From contig SCSR01000019.1 in assembly GCA_004297575.1 (NCBI GenBank), positions 1 through 5,197 of the forward strand: 5,197 bases of DNA, read 5' to 3'. Positions 1 through 5,197 of this stretch are shown in pieces; position 1 is the first letter of the stretch, and every line of letters begins with the position of its first letter. This stretch comes from an archaeon (GTDB taxonomy: Archaea > Aenigmatarchaeota > Aenigmatarchaeia > CG10238-14 > SCSR01). The translations under genes and the position numbers were made by a program. The notes beneath the pieces are model-generated. The model made no database searches and was not told where the DNA came from. It saw nothing but the letters and a program-made list of their open reading frames with translations.

Positions 1-103
1 CAATCACGACTATCTTTACGCCGCGCACTTTTTTCAAGCGCCTGATGACCTCGCCTATGTTTTTTTCTTCGTTGTACGTAGGGACCAATGCCACTGTTTC
101 CAT
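1..103 (-). CDS. Family 2 glycosyltransferase, N-terminal fragment (cut by window edge)
   Basis: Reading the minus strand from the ATG at 103-101 gives 34 codons with no stop before the window ends. The product begins METVALVPTYNEEKNIGEVI and continues to a hydrophobic KIVVI strand. The V-P-T-Y-N-E-E-x-N-I pattern is the signature first strand and nucleotide-binding loop of GT-A fold family 2 glycosyltransferases, the group that includes dolichol-phosphate mannose synthase and related polyprenyl-phosphate sugar transferases. Such enzymes transfer a sugar from a nucleotide donor, often onto a lipid carrier at the cytoplasmic membrane face. The DXD motif, acceptor region and any membrane segments lie outside the window, so substrate cannot be called. 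A TATA-like element 26 nt upstream of the ATG and the lack of a Shine-Dalgarno sequence suggest a leaderless mRNA. The gene diverges from the thymidylate synthase gene. The family call is strong; the specific function is open. Confidence 0.85.
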   Translation of the reverse strand, partial: METVALVPTYNEEKNIGEVIRRLKKVRGVKIVVI

Positions 104-125
104 AATTGAAATTGTAAGGCTAGGC

Positions 126-132
126 TATTTAA
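126..132 (-). promoter_or_regulatory. TATA box of the glycosyltransferase gene
   Basis: On the minus strand the sequence reads GGTTAAATAGCC, with TTAAATA (126-132) close to the archaeal TATA consensus. Its centre (129) is 26 nt upstream of the first base of the ATG at 103, which is the usual TATA to transcription-start spacing in archaea. Transcription would then begin at or next to the start codon, giving a leaderless transcript. This is inferred from spacing and base composition only. Confidence 0.5.
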
Positions 133-144
133 CCGCCTATTAAG

Positions 145-151
145 CATAAAT
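145..151 (+). promoter_or_regulatory. Possible TATA box of the thymidylate synthase gene
   Basis: CATAAAT (145-151) is the most TATA-like heptamer at a usable distance from the ATG at 184. A start site about 26 nt downstream of its centre would fall near 174 and leave a leader of roughly 10 nt, with no Shine-Dalgarno sequence in it. AATATATT (164-171) is an alternative but would place the start site inside the gene. The assignment is weak. Confidence 0.25.
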
Positions 152-183
152 GAATTACATTTCAATATATTGACGTTGATTTC

Positions 184-1593
184 ATGGAATGGCCGATATT
201 CTACCGCAACGAACTGCAGATTGGCGACTTGGATAGTCCAATCGGTATATGTACCCTGTGGACAAAAAAGGAATCAATCCTGGAGAACATCCCTAGAGGC
301 GGATTTCTCATCTGCGGCAACCTGCGCACAGTCCAAGGCATAAACCCCATGATAAAGAACATCTTGGCAAAGCCGACTGTACGGCACATAATCATGTGCG
401 GCGCTGATCTGATGAAAACAGGAGATGCCCTTGTCAAGCTGTTCGAAAATGGCATTGACGAAAACGGGAAGATAATCGATTCACCTGGCTACATAGACTC
501 TGACATTGACCCGAGCCACATAGAAAAGATCCGACAGAACGTGCAACTGATTGACATGCGTGGAAGGGAAAATGAAGTGGTGGAAAAGGTTTCAGAACTG
601 TCCAAGACGGAAGCAAGCCAATTCATGGAGCCTGTATTTATCACGCAGCTCGAGACCAAGCCCGCTACTATCATAACAGACGAAGCGGCATTCAAGGTGA
701 GAGGTAGTATAGACGAGGCGTGGCTGCAACTTGTTGATGTGATAATGAAATTCGGTACAGAGAAGGAAAGCGAGTACAAAATAAAACAGAAAGAAATCAT
801 CGACCTGACAGTTGTGGTTGAAAAGGAATCTGAAAAGATGGCGCCGTGGATGAAGGTAACAGAGAATGATTTGAAGAATTATTATGCCAACTTTTTCGGC
901 AAGGACAAGCCGGCCGGTGTCACATACACCTATGGCAACAGGCTGATGAATTACCCGCTGCCTGACGGGAGCACGTTCGACCAAGTCGAGCATGCCGTAG
1001 AGCGTCTCCAGCGAACGCCGCACACCCGCAGGGCGATTGCGTTCACATGGAACGTTGCTACTGACAAAGATGCGCCCGACCCGCCATGCATAACCCAAGT
1101 CGTGTGGAATGTGAAGAACAGCAAACTGTATGAGACTGCTACTATACGCTCGAATGACATGTTCGGCGCATGGCCACTGAATGCTTACGCATTGAGGAAG
1201 ATGCAGAAAGAGATTGCAACAAAGCTTGGCATTGGCTTGGGAGATCTGATAATAATTTCCAACTCAGCTCACATTTACGAGAACGACTGGAGGGAAGCCA
1301 AGGTAATTTTGGACAAGCACTATACAGGCAAGGTGGTAGAATTCAAACAAGACAGGAACGGCTATTTCATAGTGAGTGTTGAAAACGGTGAGATTGTTGT
1401 CAAGTTCCTTACGAACGAAGGCATGCCAACCGAACACGAGTTCAGGGGAACGAAGGCGCAGACGATATACAGGAGAATCCTGCACGCAAATCTGATTTCT
1501 CTGATGGACCACGCTGCTTACATCGGACATGAGCTGGCAAGGGCAGAGATTGCATTAAAGTCGGGCACGCATTTCACCCAGGAAGAAGCATGA
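184..1593 (+). CDS. thyA: Thymidylate synthase with MtrA-like N-terminal and DUF4346-like C-terminal domains
   Basis: This 469-residue protein should methylate dUMP to dTMP using a methylene-pterin, in the cytoplasm. Seen in the sequence: the ThyA core spans about residues 175-370. Catalytic Cys302 lies in PDPPC; Arg282-Arg283 precede it by 20 residues as in E. coli R126/C146; YG at 250-251, the R-S-x-D phosphate-binding motif at 322-325, Asn333 (equivalent of E. coli N177, the uracil-specifying residue) and His363/Tyr365 (H207/Y209) are all present in register. Residues about 13-128 resemble MtrA, a subunit of tetrahydromethanopterin S-methyltransferase (SPIGICTLW, GNLRT, NGIDENGKI), but the corrinoid-ligand His region reads KTGDA. 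Residues about 380-469 carry HAAYIGHELARAE and resemble DUF4346, described as pterin-binding. The normal ThyA C-terminal tail is absent, so the protein is far longer than the 264-residue E. coli enzyme. The ATG at 184 is chosen because the MtrA-like similarity begins just after it. Inference: the cofactor may be a methanopterin-type folate analogue. Confidence 0.9.
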   Translation: MEWPIFYRNELQIGDLDSPIGICTLWTKKESILENIPRGGFLICGNLRTVQGINPMIKNILAKPTVRHIIMCGADLMKTGDALVKLFENGIDENGKIIDSPGYIDSDIDPSHIEKIRQNVQLIDMRGRENEVVEKVSELSKTEASQFMEPVFITQLETKPATIITDEAAFKVRGSIDEAWLQLVDVIMKFGTEKESEYKIKQKEIIDLTVVVEKESEKMAPWMKVTENDLKNYYANFFGKDKPAGVTYTYGNRLMNYPLPDGSTFDQVEHAVERLQRTPHTRRAIAFTWNVATDKDAPDPPCITQVVWNVKNSKLYETATIRSNDMFGAWPLNAYALRKMQKEIATKLGIGLGDLIIISNSAHIYENDWREAKVILDKHYTGKVVEFKQDRNGYFIVSVENGEIVVKFLTNEGMPTEHEFRGTKAQTIYRRILHANLISLMDHAAYIGHELARAEIALKSGTHFTQEEA

Positions 1594-1596
1594 TTG

Positions 1597-1605
1597 TTTT
1601 ATAAA
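1597..1605 (+). promoter_or_regulatory. TATA box of the aIF1A gene
   Basis: TTTTATAAA is a near-consensus archaeal TATA box whose centre (1601) is about 26 nt upstream of the ATG at 1627, predicting a leaderless transcript. It starts only 4 nt after the thymidylate synthase stop codon, and the T-rich stretch 1594-1600 could also help end the upstream transcript. A separate AGGTGA (1608-1613) resembles a Shine-Dalgarno site but lies 13 nt from the ATG, too far to be optimal, and would be absent from a leaderless mRNA. Confidence 0.55.
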
Positions 1606-1626
1606 TTAGGTGACCAATAACATACA

Positions 1627-1953
1627 ATGGGAAAAGACAAAAACCAGCCGACACAGGAAGAAATCGAAATTTCTAGGATAAGGGTGCCAAGGCAGAATGA
1701 AGTGCTTGCGGTCGTCGAGTCGATGGTAGGCGGGGACAGGTTGAGGGCAAAATGTGACGATGGAAACGAGAGGATATGCAGGATACCCGGCAAGATGAGA
1801 AAACGAATATGGATCAGGACTGGTGACTTGATTCTTGTCGAGCCGTGGGTTGTGCAGTCGAATGAAAGAGGCGATGTTGCATTCAAGTACACTTCGACGC
1901 AGGCCAACTGGCTTAGACGAAAAGGTTATGTAAAAGGTATGATTATAGAATAG
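1627..1953 (+). CDS. eif1a: Translation initiation factor aIF1A
   Basis: This 108-residue protein is the archaeal homologue of eukaryotic eIF1A and bacterial IF1. It binds near the A site of the small ribosomal subunit and helps scanning-free selection of the start codon with aIF1 and aIF2. The OB fold spans about residues 22-96. Diagnostic features are the AKCDDGNERICRIPGKMRKR run (41-60), then the strand IWIRTGDLILVEPW (61-74), and the C-terminal WLRRKGY (95-101). A short charged N-terminal tail precedes the OB fold, and the length is typical for archaea (about 100-115). The ATG at 1627 gives the expected MGK-type start and sits 26 nt below a TATA box. The stop codon is 2 nt before the KH protein gene, so both are almost certainly co-transcribed. 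No residue looks missing. Confidence 0.97.
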   Translation: MGKDKNQPTQEEIEISRIRVPRQNEVLAVVESMVGGDRLRAKCDDGNERICRIPGKMRKRIWIRTGDLILVEPWVVQSNERGDVAFKYTSTQANWLRRKGYVKGMIIE

Positions 1954-1955
1954 AC

Positions 1956-2453
1956 ATGTTAGGATTTGTTGCGATACCAGAAGAGCGCCTGAGGCTGCTG
2001 AAAAAAAACAGCAGGTGGCGGGACAAGCTGAAGACTTTGTCGGACATCAGCGTGGAAATAAATGAAGAAGTGAAATTGGAATCTGACGACCCGCTTATGC
2101 TTACAAGAGCCAAGCAAATCTTCACAGCATTCGGCAGAGGATTTGAGTTTGAGGATGCATTGGATATGCTTGATGACGAATACTTGCTCGAGATGATTGA
2201 TGTGAAAAGTTTTGCAGGAGACTCGAAGAACAGGAGCACCGTATTGAAAGGCAGGGTGATCGGAACCAGAGGAAAAATCAAAAAGCTTGTCGAAAAATAT
2301 TCCGATACAAAGATTGCAGTTTATGGCAAGACAGTGTGCATCATGGGCAAATGGGATAGCGTCAGGTTAGCCAGCAAGGCGGTGGAGATGCTGCTGTTGG
2401 GCGGAAAGCATTCTTCTGTGATGAGATATATCCAGGAAAATAAAAATCTATAA
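1956..2453 (+). CDS. dim2: Archaeal Dim2/Pno1-type KH domain protein (small-subunit rRNA processing)
   Basis: This 165-residue protein belongs to the archaeal Dim2 (Pno1, Krr1-like) family, which binds the 3' end of 16S rRNA and assists late small-subunit maturation together with the Nob1 nuclease; interaction with aIF2 alpha has been reported for the family. Two KH domains are visible. KH2 (about residues 93-150) is intact, with GTRG at 103-106 followed by DTKIAVYGKTVCIMG. The linker carries the family hallmark FGRGFEFEDAL (59-69). KH1 (about 3-58) starts with FVAIPEERLRLL, but the expected GxxG loop reads KKNS (16-19), so it has probably lost canonical nucleic-acid binding; eukaryotic Pno1 also has a divergent first KH. 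Translation from the ATG 2 nt after the aIF1A stop is probably coupled to that gene. The RIO1 kinase gene often found between these two genes is absent here. A run of eight A (2001-2008) lies in KH1, but the reading frame is sensible on both sides. Confidence 0.88.
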   Translation: MLGFVAIPEERLRLLKKNSRWRDKLKTLSDISVEINEEVKLESDDPLMLTRAKQIFTAFGRGFEFEDALDMLDDEYLLEMIDVKSFAGDSKNRSTVLKGRVIGTRGKIKKLVEKYSDTKIAVYGKTVCIMGKWDSVRLASKAVEMLLLGGKHSSVMRYIQENKNL

Positions 2454-2454
2454 G
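2447..2454 (+). promoter_or_regulatory. Possible internal TATA box ahead of top6B
   Basis: TCTATAAG, preceded by an A-rich stretch (about 2437-2446), overlaps the KH protein stop codon. Transcription starting about 26 nt downstream would give a leader of some 15 nt before the ATG at 2492. The 38-nt gap otherwise has no clear Shine-Dalgarno sequence. top6B could instead be read only from the aIF1A promoter. Low-confidence call. Confidence 0.25.
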
Positions 2455-2491
2455 TAGAAGTTTCGTAGAATTAATGTAGTCGAGCGATTTT

Positions 2492-4075
2492 ATGGCTGAA
2501 AAAACAGTTTCTGCAGAGCAGTTGGCACAGAAGATGCGGGAGGTTTCGGTAGCCGAATTCTTCGAGAAGAACAGGCATTTGCTGGGGTATGAGAACCCGA
2601 CCAAGTCGCTGATAACTATAATCAAGGAAGCTGTTGACAATTCGCTGGATGCGACGAACGAAGGGGGTATACTTCCTGACATCAAGGTGAGCGTGAAGGA
2701 AGTTGGCGTGGACAGGTTTAGGATTATTGCTGAGGACAACGGGCCTGGTGTCATTGAGGAAAAGATTCCGCTTGCATTCGGAAAACTTTTGTACGGAAGC
2801 AAGTTCCATAGGCTGAGGCAGAGCAGGGGAACGCAAGGTATCGGCATATCCGGCGCAATACTCTACTCGCAACTGACGACAGGTAAGCATGCGGTGGTGA
2901 CATCAAGCACAGGAAAGGAAATACATTCTGTCGAACTGCTGATTGATGTGACGAAGAACGACCCGCTGATTGTTTCACACAAGGAAGAGAAGAACCCTGA
3001 CAAATGGCATGGCATCAGGATTGAAATGGAAGCCGAGGGAAGGTATATCGAAGGCAAGCAATCGGTTCTGGAATTTTTGAAACAGACTGCAGTCGCAAAC
3101 CCTTATGCAAAAATAATTTATGACGGGCCGAGCGGCAAGACTACTTTTGACCGTGTTGTGAATGAATTGCCGATACAGCCGAAAGAAATCAAGCCACACC
3201 CATACGGTGTTGAACTGGGAATATTGAGAAGGATGCTTGCAAACACGCAGGCAAGGAATATGGTTGGATTTTTGACAACAGAATTTTCTAGAGTGGGCAG
3301 GTCGTCTGCCGAGCAGATGCTGCAACTTGCCAAACTTGACAACAAGAAACCGAAAGATATCGTGCACGACGAGGCTGAGAGGTTGCATAAGGCAATCCAG
3401 ATGGTCAAGCTTGTCTCCCCGCCGACAGATTGCCTATCGCCAATGGGGGAAAAGATTATCGAAGAAGGAATGAAAAAGGAAGTGGAAGCGGAATTTTTTG
3501 TTGCAGTTACCAGACCGCCAGCAGTTTACAGGGGAAACCCGTTCCAGATAGAAGTCGGGTTGGCATATGGCGGAAAACTTCCTGCAGATTCGGGCGCGCA
3601 GTTGTATCGTTTTGCAAACCGTGTGCCGTTGCTATATCACCAATCGGACTGTGCGACGCATGAAGCTACAGTCGATACTGACTGGAGAAGGTATGGATTC
3701 TCGCAATCGTCGGGACAGCTTCCGCAGGGACCGCTGGTTATACTGATACATTTCGCGTCAGTGTATGTTCCTTATACATCAGAAGGCAAGCAGGCAATCG
3801 CCGACTATCCGGAGATTATCAAGGAGATGAAACTCGCATTGCAGGAAGCGGGTAGACAACTGTCTATTTACGTGAGACAGAAAAATAAAAGGAAAGAGGC
3901 GCAGCTGAGAAGGGATTTGTTCGAAAGATACATCCCTGAATTGGCAGAGTCGCTTGAAAAGCTGACTGATGAGAAGAAGGAAAAGATTATCGAAGGTCTG
4001 GAGAAGATTGTAAAGAAAGGTGTTAAGACTGACGAAACAGGAAACAAAAAAGAACCTGAAGCAGCTGGGAAGTAA
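2492..4075 (+). CDS. top6B: DNA topoisomerase VI subunit B (ATPase subunit)
   Basis: This 527-residue protein is the ATP-driven gate of the A2B2 type IIB topoisomerase, which passes one DNA duplex through a transient double-strand break in another to relax supercoils and separate daughter chromosomes. The GHKL ATPase fold occupies about residues 1-225. The N box EAVDNSLDA (46-54) holds the Mg-binding Asn50 and catalytic Glu46, the G1 box is EDNGPGV (81-87) and the ATP-lid G2 box is GTQGIGISGA (113-122). A helix-two-turn-helix region follows (about 226-308), then the transducer domain (about 310-470) with RFANRVPLLY (373-382) and TSEGKQAIA (429-437), where Lys433 is the likely switch lysine that contacts the ATP gamma-phosphate. 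The tail after 470 is highly charged, and the extra C-terminal Ig-like domain of some methanogen Top6B proteins is missing. Length is close to the 530 residues of the Sulfolobus protein. The final 56 nt also encode the start of Top6A. Confidence 0.97.
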   Translation: MAEKTVSAEQLAQKMREVSVAEFFEKNRHLLGYENPTKSLITIIKEAVDNSLDATNEGGILPDIKVSVKEVGVDRFRIIAEDNGPGVIEEKIPLAFGKLLYGSKFHRLRQSRGTQGIGISGAILYSQLTTGKHAVVTSSTGKEIHSVELLIDVTKNDPLIVSHKEEKNPDKWHGIRIEMEAEGRYIEGKQSVLEFLKQTAVANPYAKIIYDGPSGKTTFDRVVNELPIQPKEIKPHPYGVELGILRRMLANTQARNMVGFLTTEFSRVGRSSAEQMLQLAKLDNKKPKDIVHDEAERLHKAIQMVKLVSPPTDCLSPMGEKIIEEGMKKEVEAEFFVAVTRPPAVYRGNPFQIEVGLAYGGKLPADSGAQLYRFANRVPLLYHQSDCATHEATVDTDWRRYGFSQSSGQLPQGPLVILIHFASVYVPYTSEGKQAIADYPEIIKEMKLALQEAGRQLSIYVRQKNKRKEAQLRRDLFERYIPELAESLEKLTDEKKEKIIEGLEKIVKKGVKTDETGNKKEPEAAGK

Positions 4076-5111
4076 CGTACTTGACCAGATCAAGCATGAG
4101 AAGAATCCTGCCCTAGACGTACCTATACGAACACTGTCGAACGTCAAGTATGACCCGAAGAGCAAGATGATCACGATGGGTGAGGGGTTGGCGAAGAGAT
4201 ACTTTTTCAACATCGGTCATGTAAGAAAATTCGTGCAGACGATAGAGGCTGCAGCCGTTGCAAAAGAATTGATTGATGTTGGCAAGCACTTGAGCCTGAG
4301 AGAGACGTTCTACCGCATGAAGAGGACGCTGCCAAACTCGAACATCAACCTCGTTGACGAGCAGGAAGAATCGAATGCTGCGATTGAAGATTTGGAACTG
4401 ATTACAGACGCGTCACGTGAGTTGCTGCACATCAACGCAAACAAGCTGGGATCGGTTGCTGGAAAGGTCGTGATAGAGGACAAGGGTGACACCATCGACT
4501 GGAGCAAGCTTGGTTCTGGCGGCTGGGCCATACCTTCTAACGTCGAGGATATCATTTTCAAAAAAGTAGACGCCAAGTTCGTGATTTATTTGGAAAAGGC
4601 CGCTGAATGGGAAAGGTTGCATGAAGACCGCGTGTGGGAGAAATTGAATTGCATCATTATTTCATCGCAGGGCCAGGCAACGCGTGGAATTAGAAGATTG
4701 CTGCAGAGGTTGCACATGGAATACAAGCTGCCTGTGTACATTCTTGTAGACGGTGATCCGTGGGGAGCCTATATCTATTCTGTTATCAAGTACGGCTCAA
4801 TTTCTTTGGCGCACATTTCACAGGAGCTTGCGATTCCTGGCGCGAAGATGCTTGGATTGACTGCTGAGGATGTTGTCAAGTATGGATTGCAGAAGCACCT
4901 AATCAAGTTCGAAGAAGTCGATGTGAAGAGGTTGGAGCAGGTGAAGAATTACGACTGGTTCAAGGACCATAAGGAATGGCAGAAACAGTTCAAGCTGTGG
5001 AAGGAACTGAATGGCAAGGTAGAGCTGGCTGCATTGTCATCAAAGGGAATCACGTTCATCTCAGACAAGTACATACCGGACAAGATCAAAAATAAGGAAT
5101 GGCTGGATTAA
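4020..5111 (+). CDS. top6A: DNA topoisomerase VI subunit A (Spo11-like cleavage subunit)
   Basis: This 363-residue protein is the DNA-cleaving subunit of topoisomerase VI and the archaeal relative of eukaryotic Spo11. The winged-helix 5Y-CAP domain covers about residues 60-145, with the presumed catalytic tyrosine Tyr98 in SLRETFYRMKR (92-102); it forms the 5' phosphotyrosyl link to DNA. The Toprim domain follows (about 185-300) with Glu192 in YLEKAAEWERL and the metal-binding DGDPWGAYIY (244-253) carrying Asp244 and Asp246. SSQGQATRGIRRLL (215-228) is also characteristic. The start is the GTG at 4020: a TAA in the same frame lies at 4011-4013, and no ATG, GTG or TTG follows until Met50, which is inside the conserved PIRTLSNV-containing region, so GTG is effectively forced. 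It gives a 56-nt overlap with top6B. No strong Shine-Dalgarno site is seen (GGAG at 4000-4003 is 16 nt away). Length is near the 369 residues of the Methanocaldococcus protein. Confidence 0.96.
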   Translation: MLRLTKQETKKNLKQLGSNVLDQIKHEKNPALDVPIRTLSNVKYDPKSKMITMGEGLAKRYFFNIGHVRKFVQTIEAAAVAKELIDVGKHLSLRETFYRMKRTLPNSNINLVDEQEESNAAIEDLELITDASRELLHINANKLGSVAGKVVIEDKGDTIDWSKLGSGGWAIPSNVEDIIFKKVDAKFVIYLEKAAEWERLHEDRVWEKLNCIIISSQGQATRGIRRLLQRLHMEYKLPVYILVDGDPWGAYIYSVIKYGSISLAHISQELAIPGAKMLGLTAEDVVKYGLQKHLIKFEEVDVKRLEQVKNYDWFKDHKEWQKQFKLWKELNGKVELAALSSKGITFISDKYIPDKIKNKEWLD

Positions 5112-5112
5112 C

Positions 5113-5119
5113 TTTTAAT
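5113..5119 (+). promoter_or_regulatory. Possible TATA box of the right-edge gene
   Basis: TTTTAAT begins 2 nt after the top6A stop codon, and its centre (5116) is 26 nt upstream of the GTG at 5142, the same geometry as at the glycosyltransferase and aIF1A genes. Its match to the TATA consensus is moderate. The T-rich run may also act as a weak terminator for the topoisomerase genes. Confidence 0.35.
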
Positions 5120-5141
5120 CTCTATTATCGTATTGTATATT

Positions 5142-5197
5142 GTGAAAACTCTATCAATTCTGATACTTGCGGTTATTTTATTTACATCAATCATTCC
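5142..5197 (+). CDS. N-terminal fragment of a secreted or membrane-anchored protein (cut by window edge)
   Basis: A GTG start at 5142 opens a frame that runs to the window end without a stop, encoding MKTLSILILAVILFTSII. One basic residue followed by an uninterrupted hydrophobic stretch is the shape of a Sec signal peptide or an N-terminal membrane anchor. Nothing beyond the 18th residue is visible, so no family can be named. A TATA-like element centred 26 nt upstream supports the chosen start and a leaderless transcript. The short length means a chance open frame cannot be excluded. Confidence 0.55.
   Translation, partial: MKTLSILILAVILFTSII

Larger units (their letters stand above)
105..166. 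repeat. Imperfect inverted repeat in the divergent intergenic region
   Basis: The left arm ATTGAAATTGTAA (105-117) and the reverse complement of the right arm TTACATTTCAAT (155-166) match at 12 of 13 positions, differing by one inserted T. The 8-bp core ATTGAAAT (105-112) / ATTTCAAT (159-166) is perfect. The arms flank the minus-strand TATA box: the left one sits between that box and the glycosyltransferase ATG, the right one about 18-29 nt upstream of the thymidylate synthase ATG. It could be a pair of operator sites serving both genes, but the region is AT-rich and chance similarity is possible. Confidence 0.35.

Noticed and set aside
592..1098. Long open frame on the minus strand opposite the thymidylate synthase gene
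   Set aside because: Its translation has no recognisable motif, is rich in unusual runs of Cys, Arg and Phe, and lies wholly opposite a gene with a complete set of catalytic motifs.
1594..1626. Intrinsic terminator or riboswitch between the thymidylate synthase and aIF1A genes
   Set aside because: The 33-nt gap has no stem-loop I can find; the T-rich and TATA-like bases are explained better as the aIF1A promoter.
2001..2008. Run of eight A in the KH protein gene as a frameshift or programmed slippage site
   Set aside because: The frame encodes Dim2-like sequence both before and after the run, so nothing suggests a broken or shifted product.
2362..2847. Open frame on the minus strand opposite the KH protein and top6B genes
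   Set aside because: It spans two well-supported genes on the opposite strand, is Ser/Pro/Leu-rich as expected for an antisense shadow, and matches no family I know.
3779..4213. Minus-strand open frame across the top6B/top6A junction
   Set aside because: Its hydrophobic, Phe/Leu-rich composition is the antisense reflection of the Lys/Glu-rich coding strand; there is no supporting promoter or motif.
1..5197. A new defence, mobile or biosynthetic system hidden in the window
   Set aside because: All substantial frames belong to conserved archaeal housekeeping families, and there are no direct repeat arrays, integrase or transposase motifs, or toxin-antitoxin-like gene pairs.

Overview
The window is archaeal chromosomal DNA. 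It carries aIF1A, an archaeal Dim2/Pno1-type KH protein and both subunits of topoisomerase VI (Top6B and Top6A), a combination typical of archaea. Promoters look archaeal too: several start codons have a TATA-like element centred about 25-26 nt upstream and no good Shine-Dalgarno sequence in between. The proteins would fit a euryarchaeal or DPANN-type lineage, but the sequence alone does not decide which. Gene density is high and there are no RNA genes, mobile elements, CRISPR arrays or gene-free stretches over 300 bases.

Layout. At the left edge (minus strand) lies the first third-of-a-domain of a family 2 glycosyltransferase, cut by the window boundary. An 80-nt divergent intergenic region (104-183) holds its TATA box, a possible promoter for the plus-strand gene and an imperfect 12/13 inverted repeat. 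From 184 everything is on the plus strand: a three-part thymidylate synthase (MtrA-like N-terminus, ThyA core, DUF4346-like C-terminus), then aIF1A, the KH protein (2 nt later), Top6B (38 nt later), and Top6A, which starts with GTG inside the Top6B gene (56-nt overlap). At the right edge a new gene starts with GTG and encodes a lysine followed by a hydrophobic stretch, the beginning of a signal peptide or membrane anchor.

How they work together. aIF1A acts in translation initiation and the KH protein in maturation of the small ribosomal subunit; these two sit in an apparent operon. Top6B and Top6A form the A2B2 type IIB topoisomerase that relaxes and decatenates DNA during replication. In several archaea, as far as I recall, the order is aIF1A, RIO1 kinase, KH protein, Top6B, Top6A; here the RIO1 gene is missing from its usual place. 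Thymidylate synthase supplies dTMP, so the block is an information-processing and DNA-precursor housekeeping region.

I found no convincing new biological system. The points most worth a second look are the domain fusion in the thymidylate synthase, the degenerate first KH domain, the missing RIO1 gene, the long top6B/top6A overlap and the inverted repeat in the divergent promoter region.
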